Both the position numbers and the translations under genes were made by a program. A DNA stretch of 20,194 nucleotides from Proteobacteria bacterium UBA1278 (lineage in GTDB: Bacteria; Pseudomonadota; Gammaproteobacteria; Comchoanobacterales; Comchoanobacteraceae): contig DBUY01000076.1 in assembly GCA_002308435.1 (NCBI GenBank), positions 15,461 through 35,654 of the forward strand. The letters are read 5' to 3'. The notes beneath the pieces are model-generated. The model was not told where the DNA came from. It made no database searches and saw only the letters and a program-made list of their open reading frames with translations. Each line of letters begins with the position of its first letter. Within the stretch, counting starts at the first letter, position 1. This document shows positions 1 to 7,613 of this stretch, one piece after another.

Positions 1-1930
1 AGGTATTACCATTACCTCTGCTGCGACAACCATCAACTGGTCTGGGATGGACAAACAGTTTAAGAAGCATCATATTAATATTATCGATACGCCAGGTCAC
101 GTTGATTTTACAATCGAAGTCGAGCGATCTTTACGTGTACTTGACGGAGCAATTTTCGTCCTGTGTTCCGTTGGCGGTGTAGAGCCACAAAGTGAGACTG
201 TGTGGCGTCAAGCAAACCGATATCGCGTACCGCGTATTGGGTTTGTAAATAAAATGGACCGTGCCGGTGCTGATTTCTACCGCGTTGTTGATCAGGTTAA
301 ATCGAGATTGAATGCACGTCCAGTACCTATGCAGCTACCCATCGGTAAGGAAGAGGACTTCTCTGGTATCATTGATCTCGTCAAGATGAAGGCGATTCAC
401 TGGGACCAGGCTAATATGGGGGTTACCCACGAATACCACGATATTCCTGCTGATTACCTTGAGAAAGCGCAAACGTATCATGACTCGCTTGTCGAGGTTG
501 CCGCTGAGGCATCTGACGAGTTAATGGAGCATTATCTTGAGCATGGTGAGTTGTCCGAGGAGCAGATTCTTGCTGGCATTCGTAAACTTACGGTAGATAT
601 CGATATTATCCCCATGTTTTGTGGCTCTGCGTTTAAGAATAAAGGCGTTCAATGTGTGCTTGATGCAGTCATTAATTACCTACCATCACCTGTTGATGTG
701 CCCGCGATACATGGCGCCGACGAGTATGCTGAGGAAACCCGTCCAGCGAGCAATGATGCCCCATTTAGTGCGTTAGCCTTTAAGATTGCCACGGATCCAT
801 TTGTTGGGAATTTGACTTTTATTCGCGTCTATTCTGGTACGCTGAAGACAGGTGACTCGGTATTTAACTCTCTCAAACAGAAGAAAGAGCGTATTGGTCG
901 TATGGTCCAAATGCATTCGAATAGTCGTAAAGAAATTAAAGAGATCAGGGCTGGTGATATTGCCGCAGCTGTTGGTTTAAAGCAAGTATCGACAGGTGAT
1001 ACATTGTGCGATAATGCGCATCCTATCATTCTCGAGAAGATTGAAATCCCAGAGCCCGTTATATCGATTGCTGTCGAGCCAAAGACTAAGGCTGACCAAG
1101 AGAAGATGGCTATTGCTTTATCTAAATTAACCAATGAAGATCCTTCATTTCAGGTCAGTACGGACCATGAAACTGGGCAAACAGTCATCCATGGTATGGG
1201 CGAGTTGCATCTTGACATTATGGTGGATCGGCTTAAGCGTGAATTTAGCGTAGAAGCAAACGTTGGTAAGCCACAGGTGGCATACAGAGAAACTATTCGT
1301 GGTAGTGTTGATCAAGAACAAAAATACGTCCGTCAGTCTGGTGGTCGTGGTCAGTACGGTCATGTGTATATTAAGATTGAGCCAATTGATCAGGGCGGCG
1401 GTTTTGAGTTTGTCAATAATATTGTTGGCGGTGTGATTCCAAAAGAATATATTCCAGCTGTGGAGAAAGGCGTAAAAGAACAGATGCAAAACGGTGTTAT
1501 TGCTGGCTATCCATTAGAGGACATCAAGGTAACTCTGTACGACGGCTCTTACCATGATGTTGACTCAAGTGAAATGGCATTTAAGATTGCTGGTTCGATG
1601 GCGCTCAAAACTGGTGCAGTCAAAGCCAATCCTGTCCTACTTGAGCCCGTTATGAAGGTTGAGGCAGTCACACCTGAGGATTATATGGGTGACGTTGTTG
1701 GTGACCTAAATCGTCGTCGTGGTGTTATTTTAGGTATGGAAGATACCCCGAATGGTAAGGTAGTTACTGCTGAAGTGCCGTTATCTGAGATGTTTGGTTA
1801 TACAACTGACCTCCGCTCAATGAGTCAGGGCCGTGCGGCTTCCACAATGGAGTTCAACAAGTATAGCGAAGTGCCACAACAAATTGCAGATATGATTATT
1901 AAAGGTCGTGTCAAGTCTGAGAGTAACTAA
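1..1930 (+). CDS. fusA: Elongation factor G, 5'-truncated by window edge
   Basis: Translocation GTPase that moves tRNA and mRNA through the ribosome after peptide-bond formation and helps recycle ribosomes. The reading frame is open from base 2 and the first visible residues (GITITSAATT) align with about residue 60 of E. coli EF-G, so roughly 59 N-terminal residues including the P-loop lie outside the window. In the 642 visible residues the G3 motif DTPGH is at about 29-33 and G4 NKMD at about 83-86, followed by the domain II-V sequence expected of EF-G (for example GMGELHLDI, RGQYGHV and SYHDVDSSE). With the missing part the protein would be about 701 residues, normal for the family. The ATG at 47 is internal and is not the start. 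The next gene, rpsJ, starts 12 bases after the stop, with no tuf in between. Confidence 0.98.
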   Translation, partial: GITITSAATTINWSGMDKQFKKHHINIIDTPGHVDFTIEVERSLRVLDGAIFVLCSVGGVEPQSETVWRQANRYRVPRIGFVNKMDRAGADFYRVVDQVKSRLNARPVPMQLPIGKEEDFSGIIDLVKMKAIHWDQANMGVTHEYHDIPADYLEKAQTYHDSLVEVAAEASDELMEHYLEHGELSEEQILAGIRKLTVDIDIIPMFCGSAFKNKGVQCVLDAVINYLPSPVDVPAIHGADEYAEETRPASNDAPFSALAFKIATDPFVGNLTFIRVYSGTLKTGDSVFNSLKQKKERIGRMVQMHSNSRKEIKEIRAGDIAAAVGLKQVSTGDTLCDNAHPIILEKIEIPEPVISIAVEPKTKADQEKMAIALSKLTNEDPSFQVSTDHETGQTVIHGMGELHLDIMVDRLKREFSVEANVGKPQVAYRETIRGSVDQEQKYVRQSGGRGQYGHVYIKIEPIDQGGGFEFVNNIVGGVIPKEYIPAVEKGVKEQMQNGVIAGYPLEDIKVTLYDGSYHDVDSSEMAFKIAGSMALKTGAVKANPVLLEPVMKVEAVTPEDYMGDVVGDLNRRRGVILGMEDTPNGKVVTAEVPLSEMFGYTTDLRSMSQGRAASTMEFNKYSEVPQQIADMIIKGRVKSESN

Positions 1931-1941
1931 GGTAGAATATT

Positions 1942-2280
1942 ATGAAGGCTGTTCAAGTTCAAAAAGAGAAAATACAAATCAAATTGAAGGCTTATGATCA
2001 TCGTTTAATGGATGAATCAATTCGTAAGATTGTTGATACGGTCAAACGTGCTGGTGCGCAAATCTGTGGTCCTATTCCTCTGCCGACTCGCGTAGAGAAG
2101 TTCACATACTTGAAGTCACCCCATGTCAACAAAGATGCCCGTGATCAGATTGAGATTAGAACACACTCTCGAGTTGTTTATATTTTACAGCCAGATGCTG
2201 CGACAATTGATGCACTTATGAAGCTAAATCTTGCATCGGGTATTGATATCCAGATTAGTATTGAACATGGAGATGATTAA
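1942..2280 (+). CDS. rpsJ: 30S ribosomal protein S10
   Basis: Protein of the 30S head that also serves as NusE in transcription antitermination with NusB. The core is well conserved, with DHRLMDESIRKIV, GPIPLPTR and SPHVNKDARDQIEIRTH all at the expected places. At 112 residues it is longer than the usual 103: about five extra residues precede the core and an EHGDD tail follows the normal ISI(L)G end. The Shine-Dalgarno is weak (AAGG near 1930-1933), which fits reinitiation after fusA. The tail codons overlap the GGAG ribosome binding site of rplC, which starts one base after the stop. It opens the S10 block, but only 11 bases separate it from fusA, so no E. coli-like S10 leader can lie directly in front of it. 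Confidence 0.98.
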   Translation: MKAVQVQKEKIQIKLKAYDHRLMDESIRKIVDTVKRAGAQICGPIPLPTRVEKFTYLKSPHVNKDARDQIEIRTHSRVVYILQPDAATIDALMKLNLASGIDIQISIEHGDD

Positions 2281-2281
2281 G

Positions 2282-2929
2282 ATGTCAGGGTTGATAGGAA
2301 TTAAATGTGGAACTAGCCGGCTCGGTAATGCGGCTGGGGGTATTGATCAGGTTACTCTGATCAAGGTCTTTCCTAATTATGTTACAGAGCGTAAAAGCTC
2401 GGGCAAGCACGGTTACGATGCATTACAGCTAGCGAGCGTGCCAGTGGAGAAGTCACCATCTAAGCAAAAGAAGGGTGTATATGACAAGCTCAAATTAGCC
2501 CCACAGAAATGTGTTAAAGAATTTGCGTTTTCAAAAGAGCATGCTGACAGTCACGACGTTGGTAGCCATTTTGGTGTTGAGATTATGAATGTAGACTCCA
2601 CTGTGACAGTCACAGGGACATCACTGGGTAAAGGCTTTGCCGGTTGTGTAAAGCGCTGGAACTTCAGTATGCAACGAGCCACGCACGGTAACTCGCTCTC
2701 TCATCGCGCGCCTGGTTCTATCGGTCAATGTCAGGATCCTGGACGTGTGATCAAGGGAAAGAAGATGGCAGGCCGTCTTGGTGGTGTGCAACGCTCGATT
2801 AAAGGGCTTACTGTATTACAAATCGATGAAGAAAAAGGCCTGTTGGTCGTCAAGGGATCTGTGCCTGGTTATGAAGGTTCTGTTGTCTATGTGCGAACGC
2901 AAGAAAAAGCAAAGGCTAAGAGCGAATAG
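2282..2929 (+). CDS. rplC: 50S ribosomal protein L3
   Basis: Early-assembly 23S rRNA-binding protein whose long loop reaches toward the peptidyl transferase centre. It has 215 residues against about 209 in E. coli. The signature block VTGTSLGKGFAG is near 110-121, HGNSLSHRAPGSIGQ near 135-149 (the loop that PrmB methylates on a glutamine in E. coli), and GKKMAGRLG near 159-167. I chose the ATG at 2282 over an upstream in-frame ATG at 2231 because it matches the family start, has GGAG about 9 bases ahead, and avoids a long overlap with rpsJ. The middle part (about residues 55-95) is lysine-rich and more divergent than the core. Confidence 0.97.
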   Translation: MSGLIGIKCGTSRLGNAAGGIDQVTLIKVFPNYVTERKSSGKHGYDALQLASVPVEKSPSKQKKGVYDKLKLAPQKCVKEFAFSKEHADSHDVGSHFGVEIMNVDSTVTVTGTSLGKGFAGCVKRWNFSMQRATHGNSLSHRAPGSIGQCQDPGRVIKGKKMAGRLGGVQRSIKGLTVLQIDEEKGLLVVKGSVPGYEGSVVYVRTQEKAKAKSE

Positions 2930-2937
2930 GGATAGTT

Positions 2938-3570
2938 ATGAAAGTAAAAGTACAATCATTTGTTGATACAAAGAAAAAATCCCTGGGTGATGTTTCTCTA
3001 CAGCAGTCTGTATTTGGTGTTGAGCAGAACTCAGGTCTGGTTCATCAGGTAATTACCACATTTTTGTCACGGGCTCGTCAGGGTAGTCGTGCTACAAAGA
3101 ACAGAACGATGGTTAGTGGTGGTGGAAAAAAGCCATGGCGTCAGAAAGGAACAGGTCGTGCTCGTGCCGGAACGAGCTCAAGCCCGATATGGGTTGGTGG
3201 TGGTCACACCTTTGCGAAGTCTTCTTATGACTATTCGCAAGGGAAAAAACTCAATAAAAAGGTCTACCGCTTAGGCATTCGTTGTATCTTGTCTGAACAT
3301 GCGGCCAATGAAACATTACATATTATTGACTCATTAGCCATTACGTCGCACAAAACGAAGGACTTCTGTGAACTGCTCAAGCACTTCGGTGCTGACAAAG
3401 CGCTGTTTATTACCGAAGACGTCACTAAAGATTTACACCTTGCTACACGAAATATTCCCCATATATACTGCATCACACCGAGTGAGCTTGATCCAGTAAC
3501 GCTATACCAAGCGCCCTGCGTGATTATTACTCAAAAAGCATTAGACCAAGTTACGGAGAACTTAGCATGA
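2938..3570 (+). CDS. rplD: 50S ribosomal protein L4
   Basis: 23S rRNA-binding protein that lines the exit tunnel; in E. coli it also represses its own operon. The 210 residues include the conserved extended loop GGGKKPWRQKGTGRARAG near 61-78, then SPIWVGGG and a globular domain ending in QVTENLA, as in E. coli (201 residues). An AGGGA site at 2928-2932 sits six bases before the ATG. The stop overlaps the start of rplW in an ATGA junction. The E. coli-type L4 autoregulatory leader would lie before rpsJ, where only 11 bases exist, so that mechanism is either absent or located upstream of this window. Confidence 0.98.
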   Translation: MKVKVQSFVDTKKKSLGDVSLQQSVFGVEQNSGLVHQVITTFLSRARQGSRATKNRTMVSGGGKKPWRQKGTGRARAGTSSSPIWVGGGHTFAKSSYDYSQGKKLNKKVYRLGIRCILSEHAANETLHIIDSLAITSHKTKDFCELLKHFGADKALFITEDVTKDLHLATRNIPHIYCITPSELDPVTLYQAPCVIITQKALDQVTENLA

Positions 3571-3878
3571 CATCCATTAAAAATGAACAACTGTTGTGTG
3601 CAATTATTGCTCCTCATGTTACTGAAAAGACTATGAAGTTGTCCGAGAACAACATCCATGTATTCAAGGTGCAAATGTCTGCGACTAAGCCACAAATTAG
3701 TAAAGCGTGTGAGTTTATCTACGGTGCGCAGCCAACTTCAGTCAAAACGATGACCTATAAGCCGGTTGCAAAGCGTAATATGCGCGGATTCAAAACAGAA
3801 AAGCGCTATAAAAAAGCGGTTGTCCGTTTTTCAGAGTCTGTGACGATCGATATTAACAAGAAAGTATCTGAGGAGTAA
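3567..3878 (+). CDS. rplW: 50S ribosomal protein L23
   Basis: Protein at the polypeptide exit site, docking point for trigger factor and the signal recognition particle. It has 103 residues (E. coli 100). The N-terminal motif IIAPHVTEKTMKL corresponds to the family signature APHVSEKA, and the C-terminal half carries the basic loop VAKRNMRGFKTEKRYKKAVV typical of L23. A GGAG site at 3555-3558 precedes the ATG, which overlaps the rplD stop by four bases, implying translational coupling. Confidence 0.97.
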   Translation: MTSIKNEQLLCAIIAPHVTEKTMKLSENNIHVFKVQMSATKPQISKACEFIYGAQPTSVKTMTYKPVAKRNMRGFKTEKRYKKAVVRFSESVTIDINKKVSEE

Positions 3879-3880
3879 AG

Positions 3881-4732
3881 GTGGCTACATTTATCAAGAA
3901 GCATAAACCGACCTCACCTGGTCAACGTGGGAAGGTATCCATAATCCATGATCATCTCTATCGTGGTCGTCCAATGTCAAGTTTAATTGACACTGATCAC
4001 AAAAGTGCATTTGGTCGTAACAATAATGGCCGAATTACAACTCGTCATAAAAGCGGCCCACTTGGCAAGCGCAAACTCTATCGGACTGTTGACTTCAAGC
4101 GTATTAAGGACGGTGTTCCTGCTAAAGTTTCACGAATTGAGTATTGCCCGTTTAGGACTGCGCATTTGGCTTTGCTTTCATATGTAGATGGCGACTGGGG
4201 TTATATTCTAGCACCAGATGGTACTATGCCAGGCGATGCGGTTATGTCTGGTGATTCAGCACCAATAGAGCGTGGTAACAGTATGGCGCTACGTTCAATC
4301 CCACAGGGTAGTATAATTCACGCTGTGGAAATGAAGCCAGGAAAGGGTGCTCAGTTAGCAAGATCTGCTGGAACATATGTTACGCTGGTCGCAAAAGACG
4401 GTACCTATGCGGTCTTACGTTTGCGCTCAGGTGAAGTCAGAAAGGTTTTGCTTGATTGCCGTGCTACACTTGGTACTGTGTCTAACCCGAAACACAACTT
4501 GATCAAACGTGGTAAAGCTGGTGTTTCTCGTCATTTAGGTATTAGGCCAACCGTTCGTGGTGTTGCGATGAACCCGATTGATCACCCACATGGCGGGGGA
4601 GAAGGGCGTACGTCAGGTGGACGTCATCCGTGCTCACCGACTGGTTTGCAAACCAAAGGTAAGAAGACACGCTCATGTAAGCGAACAGATCATATGATTG
4701 TTCGTCGTCGATCGAAGAAGAAAAGGAGATAA
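3881..4732 (+). CDS. rplB: 50S ribosomal protein L2
   Basis: Core 50S protein needed for subunit joining and the peptidyl transferase centre. It starts with GTG at 3881, preceded by AGGAG at 3871-3875; the resulting N-terminus (KHKPTSPGQRG) matches the family. It has 283 residues against 273 in E. coli, with the excess spread over small insertions near the N-terminus and around residues 57-66. The key loop HPHGGGEGR at about 235-243 is intact, including the histidine corresponding to His229 of E. coli, as are NNNGRITTRH and EMKPGKGAQLARSAGTY. After the HPHGGGEG loop the sequence TSGGRHPCSPTGLQTKGKKTR is one residue longer than the usual form. Confidence 0.98.
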   Translation: MATFIKKHKPTSPGQRGKVSIIHDHLYRGRPMSSLIDTDHKSAFGRNNNGRITTRHKSGPLGKRKLYRTVDFKRIKDGVPAKVSRIEYCPFRTAHLALLSYVDGDWGYILAPDGTMPGDAVMSGDSAPIERGNSMALRSIPQGSIIHAVEMKPGKGAQLARSAGTYVTLVAKDGTYAVLRLRSGEVRKVLLDCRATLGTVSNPKHNLIKRGKAGVSRHLGIRPTVRGVAMNPIDHPHGGGEGRTSGGRHPCSPTGLQTKGKKTRSCKRTDHMIVRRRSKKKRR

Positions 4733-4734
4733 GT

Positions 4735-5004
4735 ATGCCAAGATCACTTAAGAAGGGGCCACATGTATCGGGTCGCTTGCTGCAGAAAGTTCTTAAAGCT
4801 CAGGAGTCAGGAAGTCAGGCTCCAATTAAAACTTTTGATCGTGACTGCACGATCATTCCAGATTTTGTTGGTATGAAATTTTTAGTACACAATGGCAGTA
4901 ATTTTATTCCTGTTTTCGTTCAAACACAAATGGTTGGTAACAAGTTTGGCATGTACGCAATGACGCGTCTCTTCAGGCAGCATGCTGGCGACCGCAAGTC
5001 ATAA
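4735..5004 (+). CDS. rpsS: 30S ribosomal protein S19
   Basis: Protein of the 30S head that contacts 16S rRNA with S13 and bridges to the A-site tRNA region. It has 89 residues (E. coli 92). The start MPRSLKKGP is canonical and an AGGAG site at 4724-4728 is well placed. The motif that normally reads GHKLGEFAPTR is here GNKFGMYAMTR (about 68-78), changing Glu to Met and Pro to Met, and the usual lysine-rich tail is shortened to GDRKS. It remains clearly S19, but is more divergent than most ribosomal proteins at this locus. Confidence 0.97.
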   Translation: MPRSLKKGPHVSGRLLQKVLKAQESGSQAPIKTFDRDCTIIPDFVGMKFLVHNGSNFIPVFVQTQMVGNKFGMYAMTRLFRQHAGDRKS

Positions 5005-5015
5005 GAGGACAAATC

Positions 5016-5384
5016 ATGCAGACAAAATCAGTAATAAAATCAGTAAGAATGTCAACATTCAAGGCCCGACTTGTCGCAGATAAGATTCGTGGAATGCATG
5101 TTTCCAAGGCCATTGATACCCTTGAGCATCTAAACAAAAAAGCAGCGAAGCATTTCTTGAAGGCGCTCTTGTCAGCGATCGCAAATGCTGAGAACAATCA
5201 TGATATGGATATTGACGAGCTCTCTATCGTTGAGGTCTATGTCGATCAAGGACCAGTTATGAAGCGTATGATGCCTCGTGCTCGAGGTAGGGGGGACCGT
5301 ATTCTCAAGCCATCGTGTCATCTAACTGTTGTTGTTGGCGATCTAAGTACAGCAACAGTTCTTAATCAGTCAGGAGATAAGTAA
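5016..5384 (+). CDS. rplV: 50S ribosomal protein L22
   Basis: 23S rRNA-binding protein whose beta hairpin lines the exit tunnel opposite L4. It has 122 residues; E. coli L22 has 110, and the extra length is mainly a C-terminal tail after the normal VVVGD end. Conserved parts include KARLVADKIRG, NKKAAKHFLKALLSAIANAE and the hairpin VDQGPVMKRMMPRARGRGDRI. GAGGA at 5005-5009 is the ribosome binding site. Its stop overlaps the rpsC start by one base (TAATG). Confidence 0.97.
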   Translation: MQTKSVIKSVRMSTFKARLVADKIRGMHVSKAIDTLEHLNKKAAKHFLKALLSAIANAENNHDMDIDELSIVEVYVDQGPVMKRMMPRARGRGDRILKPSCHLTVVVGDLSTATVLNQSGDK

Positions 5385-6037
5385 TGGGACAGAAGCAAAG
5401 CCCTTTAGCATTAAGACAAGGTATCAATCGTTTTTCTTCATCAGCTTGGTATGCCCGCGCTGACAAGTACAAACAGTACCTACAAGAAGACTTCAAGATC
5501 AGACATTATCTGCAGTCAAATTATCACAATGCTGGTATAAGAGAAATCAATATTCAACGATCGGCTCAAAGTATTCAAGTTCGCGTGATATGTGCGCGTC
5601 CGGGTCTAATTATTGGTAAGAAGGGGGCTGATGTTGATAAGGCAAAATATGGTGTATCACGCTTGATTAAACATCCTGTTCATTTGGCTGTTGAAGAAGA
5701 GAAAAAGCCAGACTTGTCCGCAAAAATTGTTTCCGAAGGTGTGGCCTCACAATTAGAGCGACGTGTGGCATTCCGTAAAGCAATGAAGCGCGCTGTTCAA
5801 TCAACCATGCGTGCTGGCGCGAGAGGCGTAAAAATAATGGTTAGCGGTCGTCTTAATGGTGCTGAGATTGCTCGCAGTGAAAAGTATCACGAGGGTCAGT
5901 TACCATTACACACATTTCGTGCAAATATTGACTACCATCATGCGATTGCGAGTACGACATATGGAATTATTGGTGTTAAAGTGTGGATCTATCGCGATGA
6001 TGCTGCTGTCAAGAAAGTTCGTAAGGAAGAGGTGTAA
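5384..6037 (+). CDS. rpsC: 30S ribosomal protein S3
   Basis: 30S protein at the mRNA entry channel with helicase-associated basic residues. A type II KH domain is visible with the loop GLIIGKKGADV near 74-84, followed by the C-terminal domain with SQLERRVAFRKAMKRAVQ, VSGRLNGAEIARSE and GIIGVKVWIY. It has 217 residues against 233 in E. coli because the basic C-terminal tail is mostly missing. The normally invariant start GQKVHP reads GQKQSP here. An AGGAG site lies at about 5372, inside rplV, and the ATG overlaps the rplV stop by one base. Confidence 0.97.
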   Translation: MGQKQSPLALRQGINRFSSSAWYARADKYKQYLQEDFKIRHYLQSNYHNAGIREINIQRSAQSIQVRVICARPGLIIGKKGADVDKAKYGVSRLIKHPVHLAVEEEKKPDLSAKIVSEGVASQLERRVAFRKAMKRAVQSTMRAGARGVKIMVSGRLNGAEIARSEKYHEGQLPLHTFRANIDYHHAIASTTYGIIGVKVWIYRDDAAVKKVRKEEV

Positions 6038-6039
6038 TT

Positions 6040-6465
6040 ATGTTGCAGCCCAAAAATAGAAAGTACCGTAAAGATTTTAAAGGCAATAGTGGTAAAATTC
6101 TTGGTCGTGCCAAGAACCCCCAAGTATGTTTTGGCGATTTTGGTATGCAGGCACAAGAGGCCTCTCGTTTGACGGGGCGTCAGATCGAAGCGGCTCGTCG
6201 TGTTATCAGTCGATCACTTAAACGTCAGGGTAAAGTTTGGATCCGTGTATTTCCGGATAAGCCGATCACAAGTAAACCGCTTGAGGTTAGACAAGGTAAG
6301 GGTAAAGGAAATGTAGAGTATTATGTGTTTCTTGTTAAGCCAGGTACCGTTATCTTCGAAATTGCAGGCGTGTCTGAGGCTGTGGCGAAAGAAGCTATAC
6401 GATCTGCAGGCGGTAAAATGCCATTTAAGGTCAAGTTTATAACCAGCGATAAGGTGAGTGTATAA
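6040..6465 (+). CDS. rplP: 50S ribosomal protein L16
   Basis: Late-assembly 50S protein that helps position tRNA in the A and P sites. It has 141 residues (E. coli 136). The start MLQPKNRKYRKDFKG and the internal motifs RQIEAARRVISR and KRQGKVWIRVFPDKPIT are canonical. The EVRQGKGKGNVEY segment keeps the arginine hydroxylated in E. coli L16. A small insertion (about residues 18-28) accounts for most of the extra length. The AGGAAGAGG stretch at the end of rpsC acts as ribosome binding site. The stop overlaps the rpmC start by one base. Confidence 0.98.
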   Translation: MLQPKNRKYRKDFKGNSGKILGRAKNPQVCFGDFGMQAQEASRLTGRQIEAARRVISRSLKRQGKVWIRVFPDKPITSKPLEVRQGKGKGNVEYYVFLVKPGTVIFEIAGVSEAVAKEAIRSAGGKMPFKVKFITSDKVSV

Positions 6466-6650
6466 TGAAAGCGTTAAGAGAGCAGACCGTGGCTGATTTA
6501 GAAGCCAGGGTCATAGAGAATAGAAAGCAACTGTTGGACCTACGGTTCCAACTGAAACTTGGTAATAAAGTGAAAACGCATATGATCCGAAAACTTAAAA
6601 GAGAAATTCAAGTGATTAAGACGCTTTTATCTGAGAGGGTGGCATCATGA
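6465..6650 (+). CDS. rpmC: 50S ribosomal protein L29
   Basis: Small helical 50S protein near the exit tunnel, next to L23. At 61 residues (E. coli 63) it shows the two-helix pattern of L29: MKALREQTVADLEARV, then NRKQLLDLRFQLKLG and RKLKREIQVIKTLLSER, where the family usually reads about RREIARVKTLL. It is joined to its neighbours by a one-base overlap at the start and a four-base ATGA overlap with rpsQ at the end, so translation is probably coupled throughout. Confidence 0.97.
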   Translation: MKALREQTVADLEARVIENRKQLLDLRFQLKLGNKVKTHMIRKLKREIQVIKTLLSERVAS

Positions 6651-6913
6651 GTAAGAAGAATAATGGTTTACAAGGAATCGTCCACAGTGTAACAACGAAG
6701 TCTTTGGTTGTACGAGTTGAACGGAAAAAGAAAAATGCACTTGGTAAGTACGTAACTTCAACGACAACTATCCATGTTCATGATGAACAGGCTATCGCAA
6801 AAAAAGGCGACTTTGTTGAAGCATTACCCGTCAAGCCAATTTCGAAGCAGAAGACATGGAAATTGTCTGCGGTGATTGAGAATAGTGCAGTCAAACAGAA
6901 GGAGCAGTCATGA
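6647..6913 (+). CDS. rpsQ: 30S ribosomal protein S17
   Basis: OB-fold primary binder of 16S rRNA in the 30S body. It has 88 residues (E. coli 84). Recognisable parts are LQGIVHSVTTKSLVVRVER, LGKYVTSTTTIHVHDE, KKGDFVEALPVKPISKQKTW and a variable tail. The usual NECGIGD before the fourth strand reads QAIAKKGD here. It ends the S10 block; its stop overlaps the rplN start by four bases, and an AAGGAG site for rplN lies within its last codons, so the S10 and spc blocks are fused without an intergenic region. Confidence 0.96.
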   Translation: MSKKNNGLQGIVHSVTTKSLVVRVERKKKNALGKYVTSTTTIHVHDEQAIAKKGDFVEALPVKPISKQKTWKLSAVIENSAVKQKEQS

Positions 6914-7275
6914 TTCAAGATGGAACCTCCCTATCAGTTGCTGATAATTCTGGTGCTAAACGCGTTGTCTGTATCAAAGTACTGGGTGGATCAAAGCGTC
7001 GTTATGCGCGCATCGGTGATGTGATACGTGTTACTGTGAAAGAGTGCCTACCGCGTAGTAAAGTGAAAAAAGGTGAGGTGTTGTTTGCAGTTGTCGTGCG
7101 CACTAAGAGCAAGATCAATAGACAGGATGACGCGCGTATATCTTTTGACTCAAACGCAGTCGTAATCCTTAATGCTCAAAAGCAACCACTCGGTACTCGT
7201 GTATTCGGTCCGGTGAGTCGAGAGCTACGTGATGTCTACATGCGAATTATATCGCTAGCATCAGAAGTGTTGTAA
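6910..7275 (+). CDS. rplN: 50S ribosomal protein L14
   Basis: 50S interface protein that bridges to the 30S subunit and binds the silencing factor RsfS in relatives. It has 121 residues (E. coli 123). The sequence is strongly conserved: LSVADNSGAKRVVCIKVLGG, RRYARIGDVI, VKKGEVLFAVVVRTK and the end TRVFGPVSRELRD. The last residues are SLASEVL where SLAPEVL is usual. The ribosome binding site is AAGGAG at 6899-6904. It is the first gene of the spc block. Confidence 0.98.
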   Translation: MIQDGTSLSVADNSGAKRVVCIKVLGGSKRRYARIGDVIRVTVKECLPRSKVKKGEVLFAVVVRTKSKINRQDDARISFDSNAVVILNAQKQPLGTRVFGPVSRELRDVYMRIISLASEVL

Positions 7276-7291
7276 TTCGGGGGATAGATAT

Positions 7292-7612
7292 ATGGCGATG
7301 AATAAAATACAAAAAAGTGACACAGTCGTAGTGTTAGCTGGCAAAGAAAAGGGCAAAACAGGCGTTGTTCAAAAGCTAGACGGTGATTACGCGGTTGTCG
7401 AGGGCCTCAATATGCTGACACATTATGTTAAGCGTGATCAACAGCGCGGTACTGAGGGTGCCCTAAAAAAGATGGAGGCACCAATCCATCTGTCAAATCT
7501 TGCATACTATGACACCAAGGAGAAAAAACCAGTGAAAATTGGCTTTAAGGTACTATCGGATGGGGCTAAAATCCGGTATAATAAGCGCACAAAAAAAGAG
7601 GTTGGTAAGTAG
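7292..7612 (+). CDS. rplX: 50S ribosomal protein L24
   Basis: Assembly-initiator protein of the 50S subunit with a KOW motif. It has 106 residues (E. coli 104). The KOW region reads VVVLAGKEKGKTGVVQKL at about 12-29, followed by VVEGLNMLTHYVK and a C-terminal VKIGFKVLSDGAKIRYNK segment. There are ATG codons at 7292 and 7298; the first has a GGGGGA site at 7279-7284 with good spacing and is preferred. A run of seven A bases lies near the end. Only one base separates its stop from rplE. Confidence 0.97.
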   Translation: MAMNKIQKSDTVVVLAGKEKGKTGVVQKLDGDYAVVEGLNMLTHYVKRDQQRGTEGALKKMEAPIHLSNLAYYDTKEKKPVKIGFKVLSDGAKIRYNKRTKKEVGK

Positions 7613-7613
7613 C

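Noticed and set aside
829..1489. Two minus-strand open frames inside fusA
   Set aside because: They are opposite strongly conserved EF-G coding sequence and have no supporting signal.
1931..1941. S10 leader for L4 autoregulation before rpsJ
   Set aside because: Only 11 bases separate fusA and rpsJ, too few for the E. coli-like hairpin leader.
2231..2281. Longer start for rplC at ATG 2231
   Set aside because: It would add 17 residues unrelated to L3 and overlap rpsJ, while ATG 2282 has a proper ribosome binding site and matches the family.
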